A stretch of 64,000 nt of DNA. Source: Herbidospora daliensis. GTDB lineage: Bacteria; Actinomycetota; Actinomycetes; Streptosporangiales; Streptosporangiaceae. The translations under genes were made by a program, and so were the position numbers. Location of the stretch: positions 496,001-560,000 of the forward strand of contig NZ_BBXF01000002.1 of assembly GCF_001570585.1 (NCBI RefSeq), written 5' to 3'. This document shows, one piece after another, positions 30,977 to 38,089 of the stretch. Position 1 is the first letter of the stretch, and every line of letters begins with the position of its first letter. The notes beneath the pieces are model-generated. The model saw nothing but the letters and a program-made list of their open reading frames with translations. It was not told the origin of the DNA and searched no databases.

Positions 30977-31483
30977 ATGACGACTGGTCATGTGCTGCTT
31001 GGGTTCCTTGTTGAGCGGGCTAAGCACGGCTATGAGCTCAAGAAGGAGCACGATCATCGCCTCGCGGGGGCCAAGCCTCTTGCCTATGGGCAGGTCTATG
31101 CCACGTTGCAGCGCCTCGAGCGCGATGGGCTGGCCGAGGTCGCGGAGACGCAGCAGGAGGGTGGGCCTGAGCGCACCCTCTATGCGATCACTGCGGACGG
31201 GAAGGCCGAGCTGGAGCGGTGGTTGAACGCCGTTGAGCCTTCGGCGCCTTTTGTCGCCAGTCCTCTGTTCGCTCGGGTTGCCGTCGCGGGGAAGGACGCC
31301 GACGGCTTTCTGGTGCTGCAACGGGAGGCGCATCTGGCCCGGATGCGGGAGTTGACCGCCGAGAAGGCGTCCGGGTCGCCGGCTCAGGTGCTGGCGGCCG
31401 ACTACGCCCTGCACCATCTTGACGCTGACCTGCGCTGGATCGAGACCGCGCTCGCGCGGATGAAGGAGCACGACGATGCTTGA
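30977..31483 (+). CDS. PadR-family transcriptional regulator
   Basis: Regulator of 168 residues. The winged helix is clear (LLGFLVERAKHGYELKKEHD, then GQVYATLQRLERDGLAEV), followed by a C-terminal dimerisation region typical of the PadR/Vir type. The ATG at 30977 was chosen; it lies next to a palindrome and lacks a strong ribosome site, so it may be leaderless. It overlaps the ABC ATPase gene by 8 bases, so it probably represses that exporter. Confidence 0.9.
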   Translation: MTTGHVLLGFLVERAKHGYELKKEHDHRLAGAKPLAYGQVYATLQRLERDGLAEVAETQQEGGPERTLYAITADGKAELERWLNAVEPSAPFVASPLFARVAVAGKDADGFLVLQREAHLARMRELTAEKASGSPAQVLAADYALHHLDADLRWIETALARMKEHDDA

Positions 31484-32141
31484 GGGCAGGGGCTTGGGCA
31501 AGTCGTTCGGGCGGACCAGGGCGCTCGACGACGTCTCCTTGACGATCTCCGAGGGGGAGGTCGTCGCCGTCACCGGGCCTAGCGGGGCGGGTAAGTCGAC
31601 GTTGCTGCACTGTCTCGCCGGGGTGGTTCGACCGGAGGCCGGTGAGGTGCTGCTCGACGGCAGGCGGATCGACTCGCTGCCTGAGCCGGAGTCGACGAAG
31701 GTGCGGCGGGAGAGTTTCGGGGTCGTCTTCCAGTTCGGTGAGCTGGTGCCTGAGCTGACTGCCGTTGAGAACGTCGCGTTGCCGTTGTTGTTCAGCCGGC
31801 GGGGCAGGCAGGAGGCGATGACCGCTGCCGCGGAGTGGCTGGCTCGGTTGGAGGTGTCCGACTGTGCCGATCAGCGGATCGGTGAGCTGTCCGGGGGGCA
31901 GCGGCAGCGGGTGGCGGTCGCGCGGGCGCTGGTGACCGGGCCGCGGGTGGTCTTCGCCGATGAGCCCACGGGGGCCCTCGACACGATCGGCGGGGAGCAG
32001 GTGATGAGTGCGCTGATCAGTGCGGCTCGTGCCGGGCGGGCTGCCGTCGTGCTGGTCACGCATGACAATCGGGTGGCCGCTTATGCCGATCGGGAGGTCG
32101 CGCTGCGCGATGGGTCGGTGCTGGCGGGGGTGCAGCGGTGA
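31476..32141 (+). CDS. ABC transporter ATP-binding protein (MacB/LolD type)
   Basis: ATPase of 221 residues. Walker A GPSGAGKST, Q-loop VFQFGELVPELT, signature LSGGQRQRVAVARAL, Walker B VVFADEPTGALD and H-loop THD are all intact. The type pairs with FtsX-like permeases that move lipoproteins, peptides or drugs. It is flanked by PadR (8-base overlap) and the permease (4-base overlap), giving a tight three-gene operon. Confidence 0.94.
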   Translation: MLEGRGLGKSFGRTRALDDVSLTISEGEVVAVTGPSGAGKSTLLHCLAGVVRPEAGEVLLDGRRIDSLPEPESTKVRRESFGVVFQFGELVPELTAVENVALPLLFSRRGRQEAMTAAAEWLARLEVSDCADQRIGELSGGQRQRVAVARALVTGPRVVFADEPTGALDTIGGEQVMSALISAARAGRAAVVLVTHDNRVAAYADREVALRDGSVLAGVQR

Positions 32142-33364
32142 TCACCGTGTCGCGGATGTTGAACCGGGGGCGCTCGCGGGCCGAGCGGGTGCGTGCCTGG
32201 CTGGTGGCTGCGGGGGCGGCGGTGGCGACGTTCCTGGTCTGTACCGCCGTTCGCCTGGCGGACTTCGAGGATGAGGGCGGGTCGCTGACGGGGCTCGCGC
32301 TGGCTCTGCTGGCCGTGCCGGTCGCCGGGCTGGTTCATCAGGCCAATCGGCTGGCCTCGGCCACCCGGGAGCGGCGGCTGGCCGCGCTGCGGCTGGCGGG
32401 GGCGGCGCCGGGTGACGTGCGGTGGCTGGGTGCGTTGGAAGGGGGTGTGCTGGCGCTGGTCGGGTCGTCGGGCGGCGGCGTGATCTATGTGCTGACCCAT
32501 CTCTCCGGGCCGCTGCTGCCCGTGCCGGTGGTCGTGGCGCTGGTGACGCTCGGCGGGGGTGTGTCGGGGGCGCGGGCCGGTCGGCATGTCGTCGCCTCTC
32601 CGCTGGGGGTGGTCCGCCGGGCAAGAGTGCGGGGGCCGCGGGTGCGGGACCTGATCCTCTTCGGGGCGGGGGTGGGGTTGTTCGTCCTCGGGGCCGTGGT
32701 GAAGGGCGGGTTTCCGTTCGTCGGCAAGTACGGGTCCGGGGTGGTCATGGCGGCTGGGCTGGTGCTGCTGCTGTTCGGAGTGACGTTGGCCGCGACCTGG
32801 GTGGTTCGGGCGTGTGCCCGCCGGGTCGGTCGGCGGGCGCGGTTGGCGGAGGCGCTGCTGGCGGCGCGGCTGGTCGAGGCCGATCCGCGGGCGTGGGCGA
32901 GGGCCTTGTCCGTGGTGAGCTTGACGGTGTTCTTCGGGGCGATGGCGGGGGCGCAGCAGGCGATGGTCGGCTACTGGCAGGCGCATGCACTGGTCGACGT
33001 CGCGCTCCTGGTGGCCCTGGTGACCTCGGCGGTCGCTCTGGTGGTGCATCAGGCGGAGGAACTGATCGACCTTCGGCGCTCGTTCTCGGCGCTGGCGGCT
33101 TCCGGGGTGCCGGAGAGCTCGTTGAGCGGGGTGCTGGTGCGGCAGGCGGTCATCGCGGCGTCGCCGGTCTGTGTGGTGGCGGCCGTCTCCGGGGTCGCGG
33201 TGGTGGTCGTCACCACTCTGGACGTCTACCAGGTTCAGTGGCTCGGCTGGGCGGCCGGCCGGGCCGTGGTCATGGCGGGGGTCGGGGTTCTCGCCGCGGT
33301 GCTCGTCGCCCTGGCGGCGCGGCCGCTGCTGCGCGGCGCCCTCTCGACGGACGTCCGGGCATGA
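32138..33364 (+). CDS. ABC transporter permease (FtsX-like)
   Basis: Membrane protein of 408 residues with about eight to ten hydrophobic helices and no large extracytoplasmic domain. The segment RERRLAALRLAGAAPGDVRW resembles the cytoplasmic coupling region of FtsX-type permeases. GTG at 32138 overlaps the ATPase stop. Substrate unknown. Confidence 0.85.
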   Translation: MITVSRMLNRGRSRAERVRAWLVAAGAAVATFLVCTAVRLADFEDEGGSLTGLALALLAVPVAGLVHQANRLASATRERRLAALRLAGAAPGDVRWLGALEGGVLALVGSSGGGVIYVLTHLSGPLLPVPVVVALVTLGGGVSGARAGRHVVASPLGVVRRARVRGPRVRDLILFGAGVGLFVLGAVVKGGFPFVGKYGSGVVMAAGLVLLLFGVTLAATWVVRACARRVGRRARLAEALLAARLVEADPRAWARALSVVSLTVFFGAMAGAQQAMVGYWQAHALVDVALLVALVTSAVALVVHQAEELIDLRRSFSALAASGVPESSLSGVLVRQAVIAASPVCVVAAVSGVAVVVVTTLDVYQVQWLGWAAGRAVVMAGVGVLAAVLVALAARPLLRGALSTDVRA

Positions 33365-33398
33365 CGAAGGCCCGGACCATGATGGTCCGGGCCCTTCG
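33365..33398. terminator. bidirectional terminator between permease and secreted-protein gene
   Basis: CGAAGGCCCGGACCAT pairs with ATGGTCCGGGCCCTTCG across a 1-base centre, with one bulged C. It lies right after the permease stop and ahead of a convergent gene. Confidence 0.8.
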
Positions 33399-33411
33399 AT
33401 CAGCATCCCCC

Positions 33412-33960
33412 GTCAGCGGTTAGTTGTGGTGCCAGCCGCCCCAGCCGAAATCGCCGTTGTGGCCGTAGCCGCCGCGGACGCGGAAGTCGTCGACGTGCTT
33501 GCCGAAGACGATGTGCTTGCTGAGGAAGCTCTTGCTGCTGTACCGCTTGTAGAAGAACCACTTGCCGTCGTTCTTGTAGTAGACGTCGAAGAAGCTGTAG
33601 TCACGGTCGCGGCGGTCGCGGTCCCAGATCTTGAAGTCGAGCCAGTAGCGGCCGCCGCTCTTGCCCCACCGGTAGTCGAAGCGGCCGTCGCCCCGCTCGA
33701 ACCGGTCCCAGCTGGAGCCGTACTGCGAGGCCGACGCGGAGGCCGACGCGGTGGTGGCGGACGCCGAGGCGGCCGGTGCGATAGCAACCCCCGTGGCCAC
33801 GACGCCGGCGAGAACGGTTCCGGCGAGCAGCTTGCCAAGCTTGTGCACTGTTTCCTCCGTTGTGTGGGTCCGGCGTTTCTCCGGACACCGCAGACGTTAG
33901 GAGCCGCCCCGGGGGGCGTTCTGCGCACAAAGCCACACAAGCCGCTGAGCGTGTACTACT
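33412..33960 (-). repeat. 549-bp inverted repeat, left arm
   Basis: Nearly identical to the reverse complement of 34593-35141, including a whole gene and about 110 bases of its upstream region. In the coding part I see only one base difference (a silent GAT/GAC). A few differences lie at the promoter end. The arms enclose 632 bases with a phosphatase gene. Confidence 0.93.
33420..33848 (-). CDS. small secreted protein, copy A
   Basis: Protein of 142 residues. An N-terminal signal peptide (KLLAGTVLAGVVATGVAI, cleaved near AASASA) leads to a Ser/Ala linker and a mature domain of about 105 residues unusually rich in Trp, Tyr, Phe, Asp, Arg and Lys (WDRDRRDRDYSFFDVYYKND, then HVDDFRVRGGYGHN). 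No family recognised. The protein is identical to copy B at 34705-35133 in opposite orientation. Start is GTG at 33848 with GGAGG upstream. Terminal GGWHHN could bind metal, but that is speculation. Confidence 0.85.
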   Translation of the reverse strand: MHKLGKLLAGTVLAGVVATGVAIAPAASASATTASASASASQYGSSWDRFERGDGRFDYRWGKSGGRYWLDFKIWDRDRRDRDYSFFDVYYKNDGKWFFYKRYSSKSFLSKHIVFGKHVDDFRVRGGYGHNGDFGWGGWHHN

Positions 33961-33980
33961 CCACATAAGCCACCCCGAGA

Positions 33981-34550
33981 TCAGTCGGTGCCGCTCGGGC
34001 GCAGGGCAGGAGGAAAGCCGGTCCAGCGCAACTCGGGTGGCAGGTGGCCCAGGTCGTTGAAGAACAGCGGCGCGGGTGGCCGGTCGGGGCTGTAGCGGAT
34101 GCAGGTCAGCCCCGTGTTCCCCGAGTTCAGACCGATCCAGCGGGCCTCCGGGGCCTCCAGCGCCGCCCGGACCAGCCAGGCGATCAGGAAGCCGTGGGTG
34201 ATCACCAGTTCGGTGCGCGGTTCGTCGGTGACGCCGGTGAAGGCCGCCTCGGCCTCCCGGGCCAGGGCCGGGCCGACCTCGCGGTCCTCCTCGGGAAACG
34301 CGTCGGGGCCGGGGAACCAGGGCACGTAGTCGCCGGCCGCCTCCGAGACGTGCACCGGCACGCCGGGCAGGTGCGCGGACACGATCGACGCGGTCTGCGC
34401 CGCCCTCGGCAGCGGGCCGTGGTGGATCACCTGGATCGGCAGATCGCGGAGCCGCTCGCCGAGAAGCTCGGCCTGGCGCCGGCCGGTGTCGGTGAGGCCG
34501 GTCTCGTCGGGGGTCGCCTCGCCATGTCTGGCCAGGTAGAGGAAACGCAT
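33981..34550 (-). CDS. histidine phosphatase family protein
   Basis: Protein of about 189 residues starting MRFLYLARHGEATPDETGL. It has the phosphohistidine motif RHGE at residues 8-11, the second-half catalytic histidine in ITHGFLIAW, and the middle GPLPRAAQTA motif. Cofactor-independent phosphatase or mutase; substrate unknown. ATG at 34550 was chosen because the family starts here. A GTG at 34604 is in frame but begins inside the neighbouring repeat arm. The gene is the only content of the spacer between two inverted repeats. Confidence 0.85.
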   Translation of the reverse strand: MRFLYLARHGEATPDETGLTDTGRRQAELLGERLRDLPIQVIHHGPLPRAAQTASIVSAHLPGVPVHVSEAAGDYVPWFPGPDAFPEEDREVGPALAREAEAAFTGVTDEPRTELVITHGFLIAWLVRAALEAPEARWIGLNSGNTGLTCIRYSPDRPPAPLFFNDLGHLPPELRWTGFPPALRPSGTD

Positions 34551-34592
34551 CTCCGGATACTGCCAGAGGGCTCTTGGGCCGCTCTCGTGTGC

Positions 34593-35141
34593 AGTAGTAC
34601 GCACTCGGGGGTTTGTGTGGCTTTGTGCGCAGAAGGCCCCCCGGGGCGGCTCCTAACGTCTGCGGTGTCCGGAGAAACGCCGGACCCACACAACGGAGGA
34701 AACAGTGCACAAGCTTGGCAAGCTGCTCGCCGGAACCGTTCTCGCCGGCGTCGTGGCCACGGGGGTTGCTATCGCACCGGCCGCCTCGGCGTCCGCCACC
34801 ACCGCGTCGGCCTCCGCGTCGGCCTCGCAGTACGGCTCCAGCTGGGACCGGTTCGAGCGGGGCGACGGCCGCTTCGACTACCGGTGGGGCAAGAGCGGCG
34901 GCCGCTACTGGCTCGACTTCAAGATCTGGGACCGCGACCGCCGCGACCGTGACTACAGCTTCTTCGACGTCTACTACAAGAACGACGGCAAGTGGTTCTT
35001 CTACAAGCGGTACAGCAGCAAGAGCTTCCTCAGCAAGCACATCGTCTTCGGCAAGCACGTCGACGACTTCCGCGTCCGCGGCGGCTACGGCCACAACGGC
35101 GACTTCGGCTGGGGCGGCTGGCACCACAACTAACCGCTGAC
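34593..35141 (+). repeat. 549-bp inverted repeat, right arm
   Basis: Partner of 33412-33960, in opposite orientation. Homology runs from AGTAGTAC at its left edge, where identity is lower, to ACCGCTGAC just past the gene's stop. Confidence 0.93.
34705..35133 (+). CDS. small secreted protein, copy B
   Basis: Same 142-residue protein as copy A, with the same signal peptide, ribosome site (GGAGG before GTG at 34705) and about 110 bases of promoter-side DNA. Both copies look intact and expressible. The near-complete DNA identity means either a very recent duplication or continuing gene conversion between the arms. Confidence 0.85.
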   Translation: MHKLGKLLAGTVLAGVVATGVAIAPAASASATTASASASASQYGSSWDRFERGDGRFDYRWGKSGGRYWLDFKIWDRDRRDRDYSFFDVYYKNDGKWFFYKRYSSKSFLSKHIVFGKHVDDFRVRGGYGHNGDFGWGGWHHN

Positions 35142-35179
35142 CAAACGGCCCGGACCTCTTCAGGTCTGGGCCGTTTTGG
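35141..35179 (+). terminator. terminator after secreted protein copy B
   Basis: CCAAACGGCCCGGACCT / AGGTCTGGGCCGTTTTGG stem (one G-T pair and one bulge) with a CTTC loop. Unrelated to the terminator of copy A, which marks the end of the duplicated unit. Confidence 0.8.
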
Positions 35180-35273
35180 CGTGCTAAAGGGACTTTTGCC
35201 GCATAGAGGGGTACTCGTCCATGCCCGGCGGGCACCTGCCGCATGAATCATCGACGAATCCGGAGGTGTGATC

Positions 35274-36413
35274 ATGCAGGCACTGGTGTACGAGGGCCCC
35301 CGGGAGGTCGTCGTCCAGGAGGTTCCAGACGCTCGCATCGAACGCCCGACCGACGTCCTGGTACGGGTCACCACCGCCAACATCTGCGGCTCCGACCTGC
35401 ACATGTACGAAGGCCGCACCAGCATGGAGACCGGCCGCGTGCTGGGCCACGAGAACCTCGGCGAGGTCATCGAGGTCGGGTCGGCGGTCGACCGGATCAC
35501 GGTGGGCGACGTGGTGTGCCTGCCGTTCAACATCGCCTGCGGGCACTGCAAGAACTGCGAGACCGGGTTCACCGGCTTCTGCCTGACCGTCAACCCGGGC
35601 GTGGCCGGGGCCGCCTACGGCTATGCCGGCATGGGGCCCTTCGAGGGCGGGCAGGCCGAGCTGCTGCGGGTGCCGTACGGCGACTTCAACTGCCTGCGGC
35701 TGCCCGACGACGCGCGGGAGAAGGAGAACGACTACGTGATGTTGTCGGACATCTTCCCCACCGGGTGGCACGCCACCGAGCTGGCGGGGCTGCGTCCGGG
35801 CGAGTCCGTGGTCGTGTACGGCGCGGGGCCCGTCGGCCAGATGGCGGCCTACTCGGCGCTGCTCAAGGGCGCGAGCAAGGTCATGATCGTCGACAGGCAG
35901 GCCGACCGGCTGAAGGTGGCCGAGAAGATCGGCTGCATCCCGATCGACGACTCCCAGGGGTCGGCGGTGGAGCAGGTGCTCGACCTCACCGCGGGCGAGG
36001 GGGCCGACCGGGGGTGCGAGTGCGTCGGCTACCAGGCGCACGACCCGCAGGGCGACGAACACTCCGACGCGGCGCTGAACAGCGTCGTCATGTCGGTACG
36101 GCCGACCGGCGGCATCGGCGTCGTCGGGCTGTTCCTGCCGGACGACCCGGGCAACGCCGACGAGGCCGCGCGGGCCGGGAAGATCCCGTTCGACATGGGC
36201 CACTTCTGGTTCAAGGGCCAGACGATGGGGACCGGCCAGGCGAACGTGAAGGCGTACAACCGGCGGTTGCGCAACCTCATCCACACCGGCAGGGCCAAGC
36301 CGTCGTTCATCGTCTCGCACGAGCTGCCGCTCAGCGAGGGGCCCGACGGCTACCGCCACTTCGACGCGCGCGACGAGGGCTGGACCAAGGTCGTCCTGCA
36401 TCCCGGCCGTTAG
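35274..36413 (+). CDS. glutathione-independent formaldehyde dehydrogenase-type zinc dehydrogenase
   Basis: Medium-chain dehydrogenase of 379 residues. Catalytic zinc ligands lie in NICGSDLHMYEGR and GHENLGE. The structural zinc loop has four cysteines in CGHCKNCETGFTGFC. The NAD-binding motif is GAGPVGQMAAY. The long C-terminal insert (HDPQGDEHSDAALN) is typical of the FdhA/glutathione-independent formaldehyde dehydrogenase subgroup. The ATG at 35274 has GGAGG 7 bases upstream. Probably detoxifies formaldehyde or related aldehydes. Confidence 0.9.
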   Translation: MQALVYEGPREVVVQEVPDARIERPTDVLVRVTTANICGSDLHMYEGRTSMETGRVLGHENLGEVIEVGSAVDRITVGDVVCLPFNIACGHCKNCETGFTGFCLTVNPGVAGAAYGYAGMGPFEGGQAELLRVPYGDFNCLRLPDDAREKENDYVMLSDIFPTGWHATELAGLRPGESVVVYGAGPVGQMAAYSALLKGASKVMIVDRQADRLKVAEKIGCIPIDDSQGSAVEQVLDLTAGEGADRGCECVGYQAHDPQGDEHSDAALNSVVMSVRPTGGIGVVGLFLPDDPGNADEAARAGKIPFDMGHFWFKGQTMGTGQANVKAYNRRLRNLIHTGRAKPSFIVSHELPLSEGPDGYRHFDARDEGWTKVVLHPGR

Positions 36414-36634
36414 GGCCGCAGAGAGAGGGTGTAGCGGTCGAAGGCCGGGTCCGTGCCCGCCGGGGTAAAACCGGCTCGCCGGGTCGACCTTGATCACCGC
36501 CAGCCGGGCGCCTTCCGCGGCGGCGTACCGGCAGGCGAGCAGCACCGCCTTCTCAGGTGGGCGTCGAGGTCGGCCGGGGTGAGCGGGCTCAGGTTCACGT
36601 GGTTCCATCGGTCCGTCAGGGCATCGCCTTCTCA
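36414..36634 (-). pseudogene. possible gene remnant on the minus strand
   Basis: Between the dehydrogenase and the hydrolase the minus strand reads coding-like in shifting frames: PLTPADLDAHLRR, then an AAAEGARLAVIKVDPASR stretch, then FTPAGTDPAFDRYTLSL and RP-stop at the dehydrogenase end. The last part looks like a natural C-terminus. No intact frame remains and I cannot name the family. Confidence 0.4.
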
Positions 36635-36646
36635 AGGAGTATCGCT

Positions 36647-37480
36647 GTGAGCCACGACCTTGAACTCGTCGAACAGGCCAACGCGACCGGCAGGATCCCG
36701 GCCGTCTTCGTCCACGGGCTGTGGTTGCTGCCCAACAGCTGGGATCGGTGGGCGGCCGTGTTCGCCGAAGCCGGGTTCGCGCCGGTGCAGGCGGGGTGGC
36801 CCGACGACCCGCACACCGTCGAGGAGGCGCGCGAGCACCCGGAGGTGTTCGCCGACAAGACCGTGGGCCAGATCGCCGACCACTTCGCCGACCTGATCGG
36901 ACGGCTCGACCGGCGGCCGGTGATCGTCGGGCACTCGTTCGGCGGGCTGCTCACGCAGATCCTCGCCGGGCGCGGGCTGGCCTGCGCGTCGGTGGCCGTC
37001 GACCCGGCGCCGTTCCAGGGGGTGCTGCCGCTGCCGTTCTCGACGCTGCGGGCCTCCGCGCCGGTGCTCGGCAACCCCGCCAACCGGCACCGGGCCGTGC
37101 CGCTGACCTTCGAGCAGTTCCGGTACGCCTTCGCGAACGCCGTCACCGAAGAGGAGGCGCGTGAGCTGTTCGACGAGTTCGCCGTCGCGGCCCCGGGCGC
37201 GCCGTTGTTCCAGGCCGCGGTCGCCAACTTCAACCCGTGGTCGGAGGTCAAGGTCGACAGCCAGGCCGAGGACCGGGGGCCGCTGCTGATCGTGTCGGGG
37301 GAGAAGGACCACACGGTTCCGTGGGCGATCGCCAACGCGTCGTACAAGATCCAGCACCGGAACGAGCACCACGTCACCGAGATCGTGGAGATCCCGAACC
37401 GGGGGCACTCCCTCACCATCGACTCGGGCTGGCGTGAGGTTTGTGACACCGCGTTGAACTTCGTGCAGCGTTTCGTTTAA
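36647..37480 (+). CDS. alpha/beta hydrolase
   Basis: Hydrolase of 277 residues with oxyanion segment VFVHGLWLLP, nucleophile elbow GHSFGG (about residue 92), acid in VSGEKDHTVP and histidine in NRGHSL. Substrate unknown. The GTG at 36647 has AAGGAG 6 bases upstream; an in-frame start at 36557 has none. It lies upstream of the TetR operator and is transcribed towards it. Confidence 0.9.
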   Translation: MSHDLELVEQANATGRIPAVFVHGLWLLPNSWDRWAAVFAEAGFAPVQAGWPDDPHTVEEAREHPEVFADKTVGQIADHFADLIGRLDRRPVIVGHSFGGLLTQILAGRGLACASVAVDPAPFQGVLPLPFSTLRASAPVLGNPANRHRAVPLTFEQFRYAFANAVTEEEARELFDEFAVAAPGAPLFQAAVANFNPWSEVKVDSQAEDRGPLLIVSGEKDHTVPWAIANASYKIQHRNEHHVTEIVEIPNRGHSLTIDSGWREVCDTALNFVQRFV

Positions 37481-37484
37481 CCGG

Positions 37485-37518
37485 CTGACCGATCGGACAG
37501 AACTGTCCGATCGGTCAG
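37485..37518. promoter_or_regulatory. TetR operator, perfect inverted repeat
   Basis: CTGACCGATCGGACAG, AA, CTGTCCGATCGGTCAG: two perfect 16-base arms around 2 bases. It lies 13 bases before the TetR start, so it should govern the tetR-MMPL pair. Confidence 0.88.
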
Positions 37519-37531
37519 TTATTGTGATGCC

Positions 37532-38077
37532 ATGACCCGATCCGCGACCTCGATGCGGGCCGACATCCTCGACTCGGCCGCGCGGCTTTTCGCCGCGCAC
37601 GGCTTCCGGGGCACGTCGCTGCAGGACATCGCGTCGGATGTGGGCTGCTCGAAGGCGTCCTTGCTTTATCACTTCACGAACAAGGACGCGATCCTCAGCG
37701 AACTCTTCGCCCCCGTCGGGCGGGAGTTCGACGTGCTGCTCGGCCGGCTGGCCCTCCTGACCGGCGAGGAGGCCGCAAAGGCCGCCGTCGCCGGCGTGGT
37801 CGACCTGGCGCTGCACTTCCGCCGGCAGGTCAAGATCCTGCTGCTCGGCGTCGACGTGCTGCTCGACCACCCCGACCTCCCCGACGTCGACGACGTCACC
37901 GAGCAGCTGGTCGACGCCCTGGTCGGGCGGGCGCCCGGCCAGACGCCCCGGGTGGCGGGCTGGATGGCGCTGCTGGGGATCTTCCTGACGAGTGCCCGGG
38001 GGGTCGACATCCCCGACGAGACCATGCGTGCGGAGCTGACCAGTGGAGCGTTCCGCACGCTCGGCCTGTCCTCTTGA
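37532..38077 (+). CDS. TetR/AcrR-family repressor
   Basis: Repressor of 181 residues. The N-terminal helix-turn-helix is clear (ILDSAARLFAAHGFRGTSLQ and DVGCSKASLLYHFTNKDAIL). The C-terminal ligand domain is divergent, as usual. It overlies a perfect palindromic operator and sits 12 bases before an MMPL exporter gene, so it is very likely a ligand-released repressor of that exporter and of itself. Confidence 0.93.
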   Translation: MTRSATSMRADILDSAARLFAAHGFRGTSLQDIASDVGCSKASLLYHFTNKDAILSELFAPVGREFDVLLGRLALLTGEEAAKAAVAGVVDLALHFRRQVKILLLGVDVLLDHPDLPDVDDVTEQLVDALVGRAPGQTPRVAGWMALLGIFLTSARGVDIPDETMRAELTSGAFRTLGLSS

Positions 38078-38089
38078 GAGAGAGCTTTC

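Noticed and set aside
34613-35140. Alternative-frame proteins over secreted protein copy B (and the mirror over copy A)
   Set aside because: Low-complexity Thr/Ser/Ala frames of the same DNA. The frame with a signal peptide and ribosome site is the real one.
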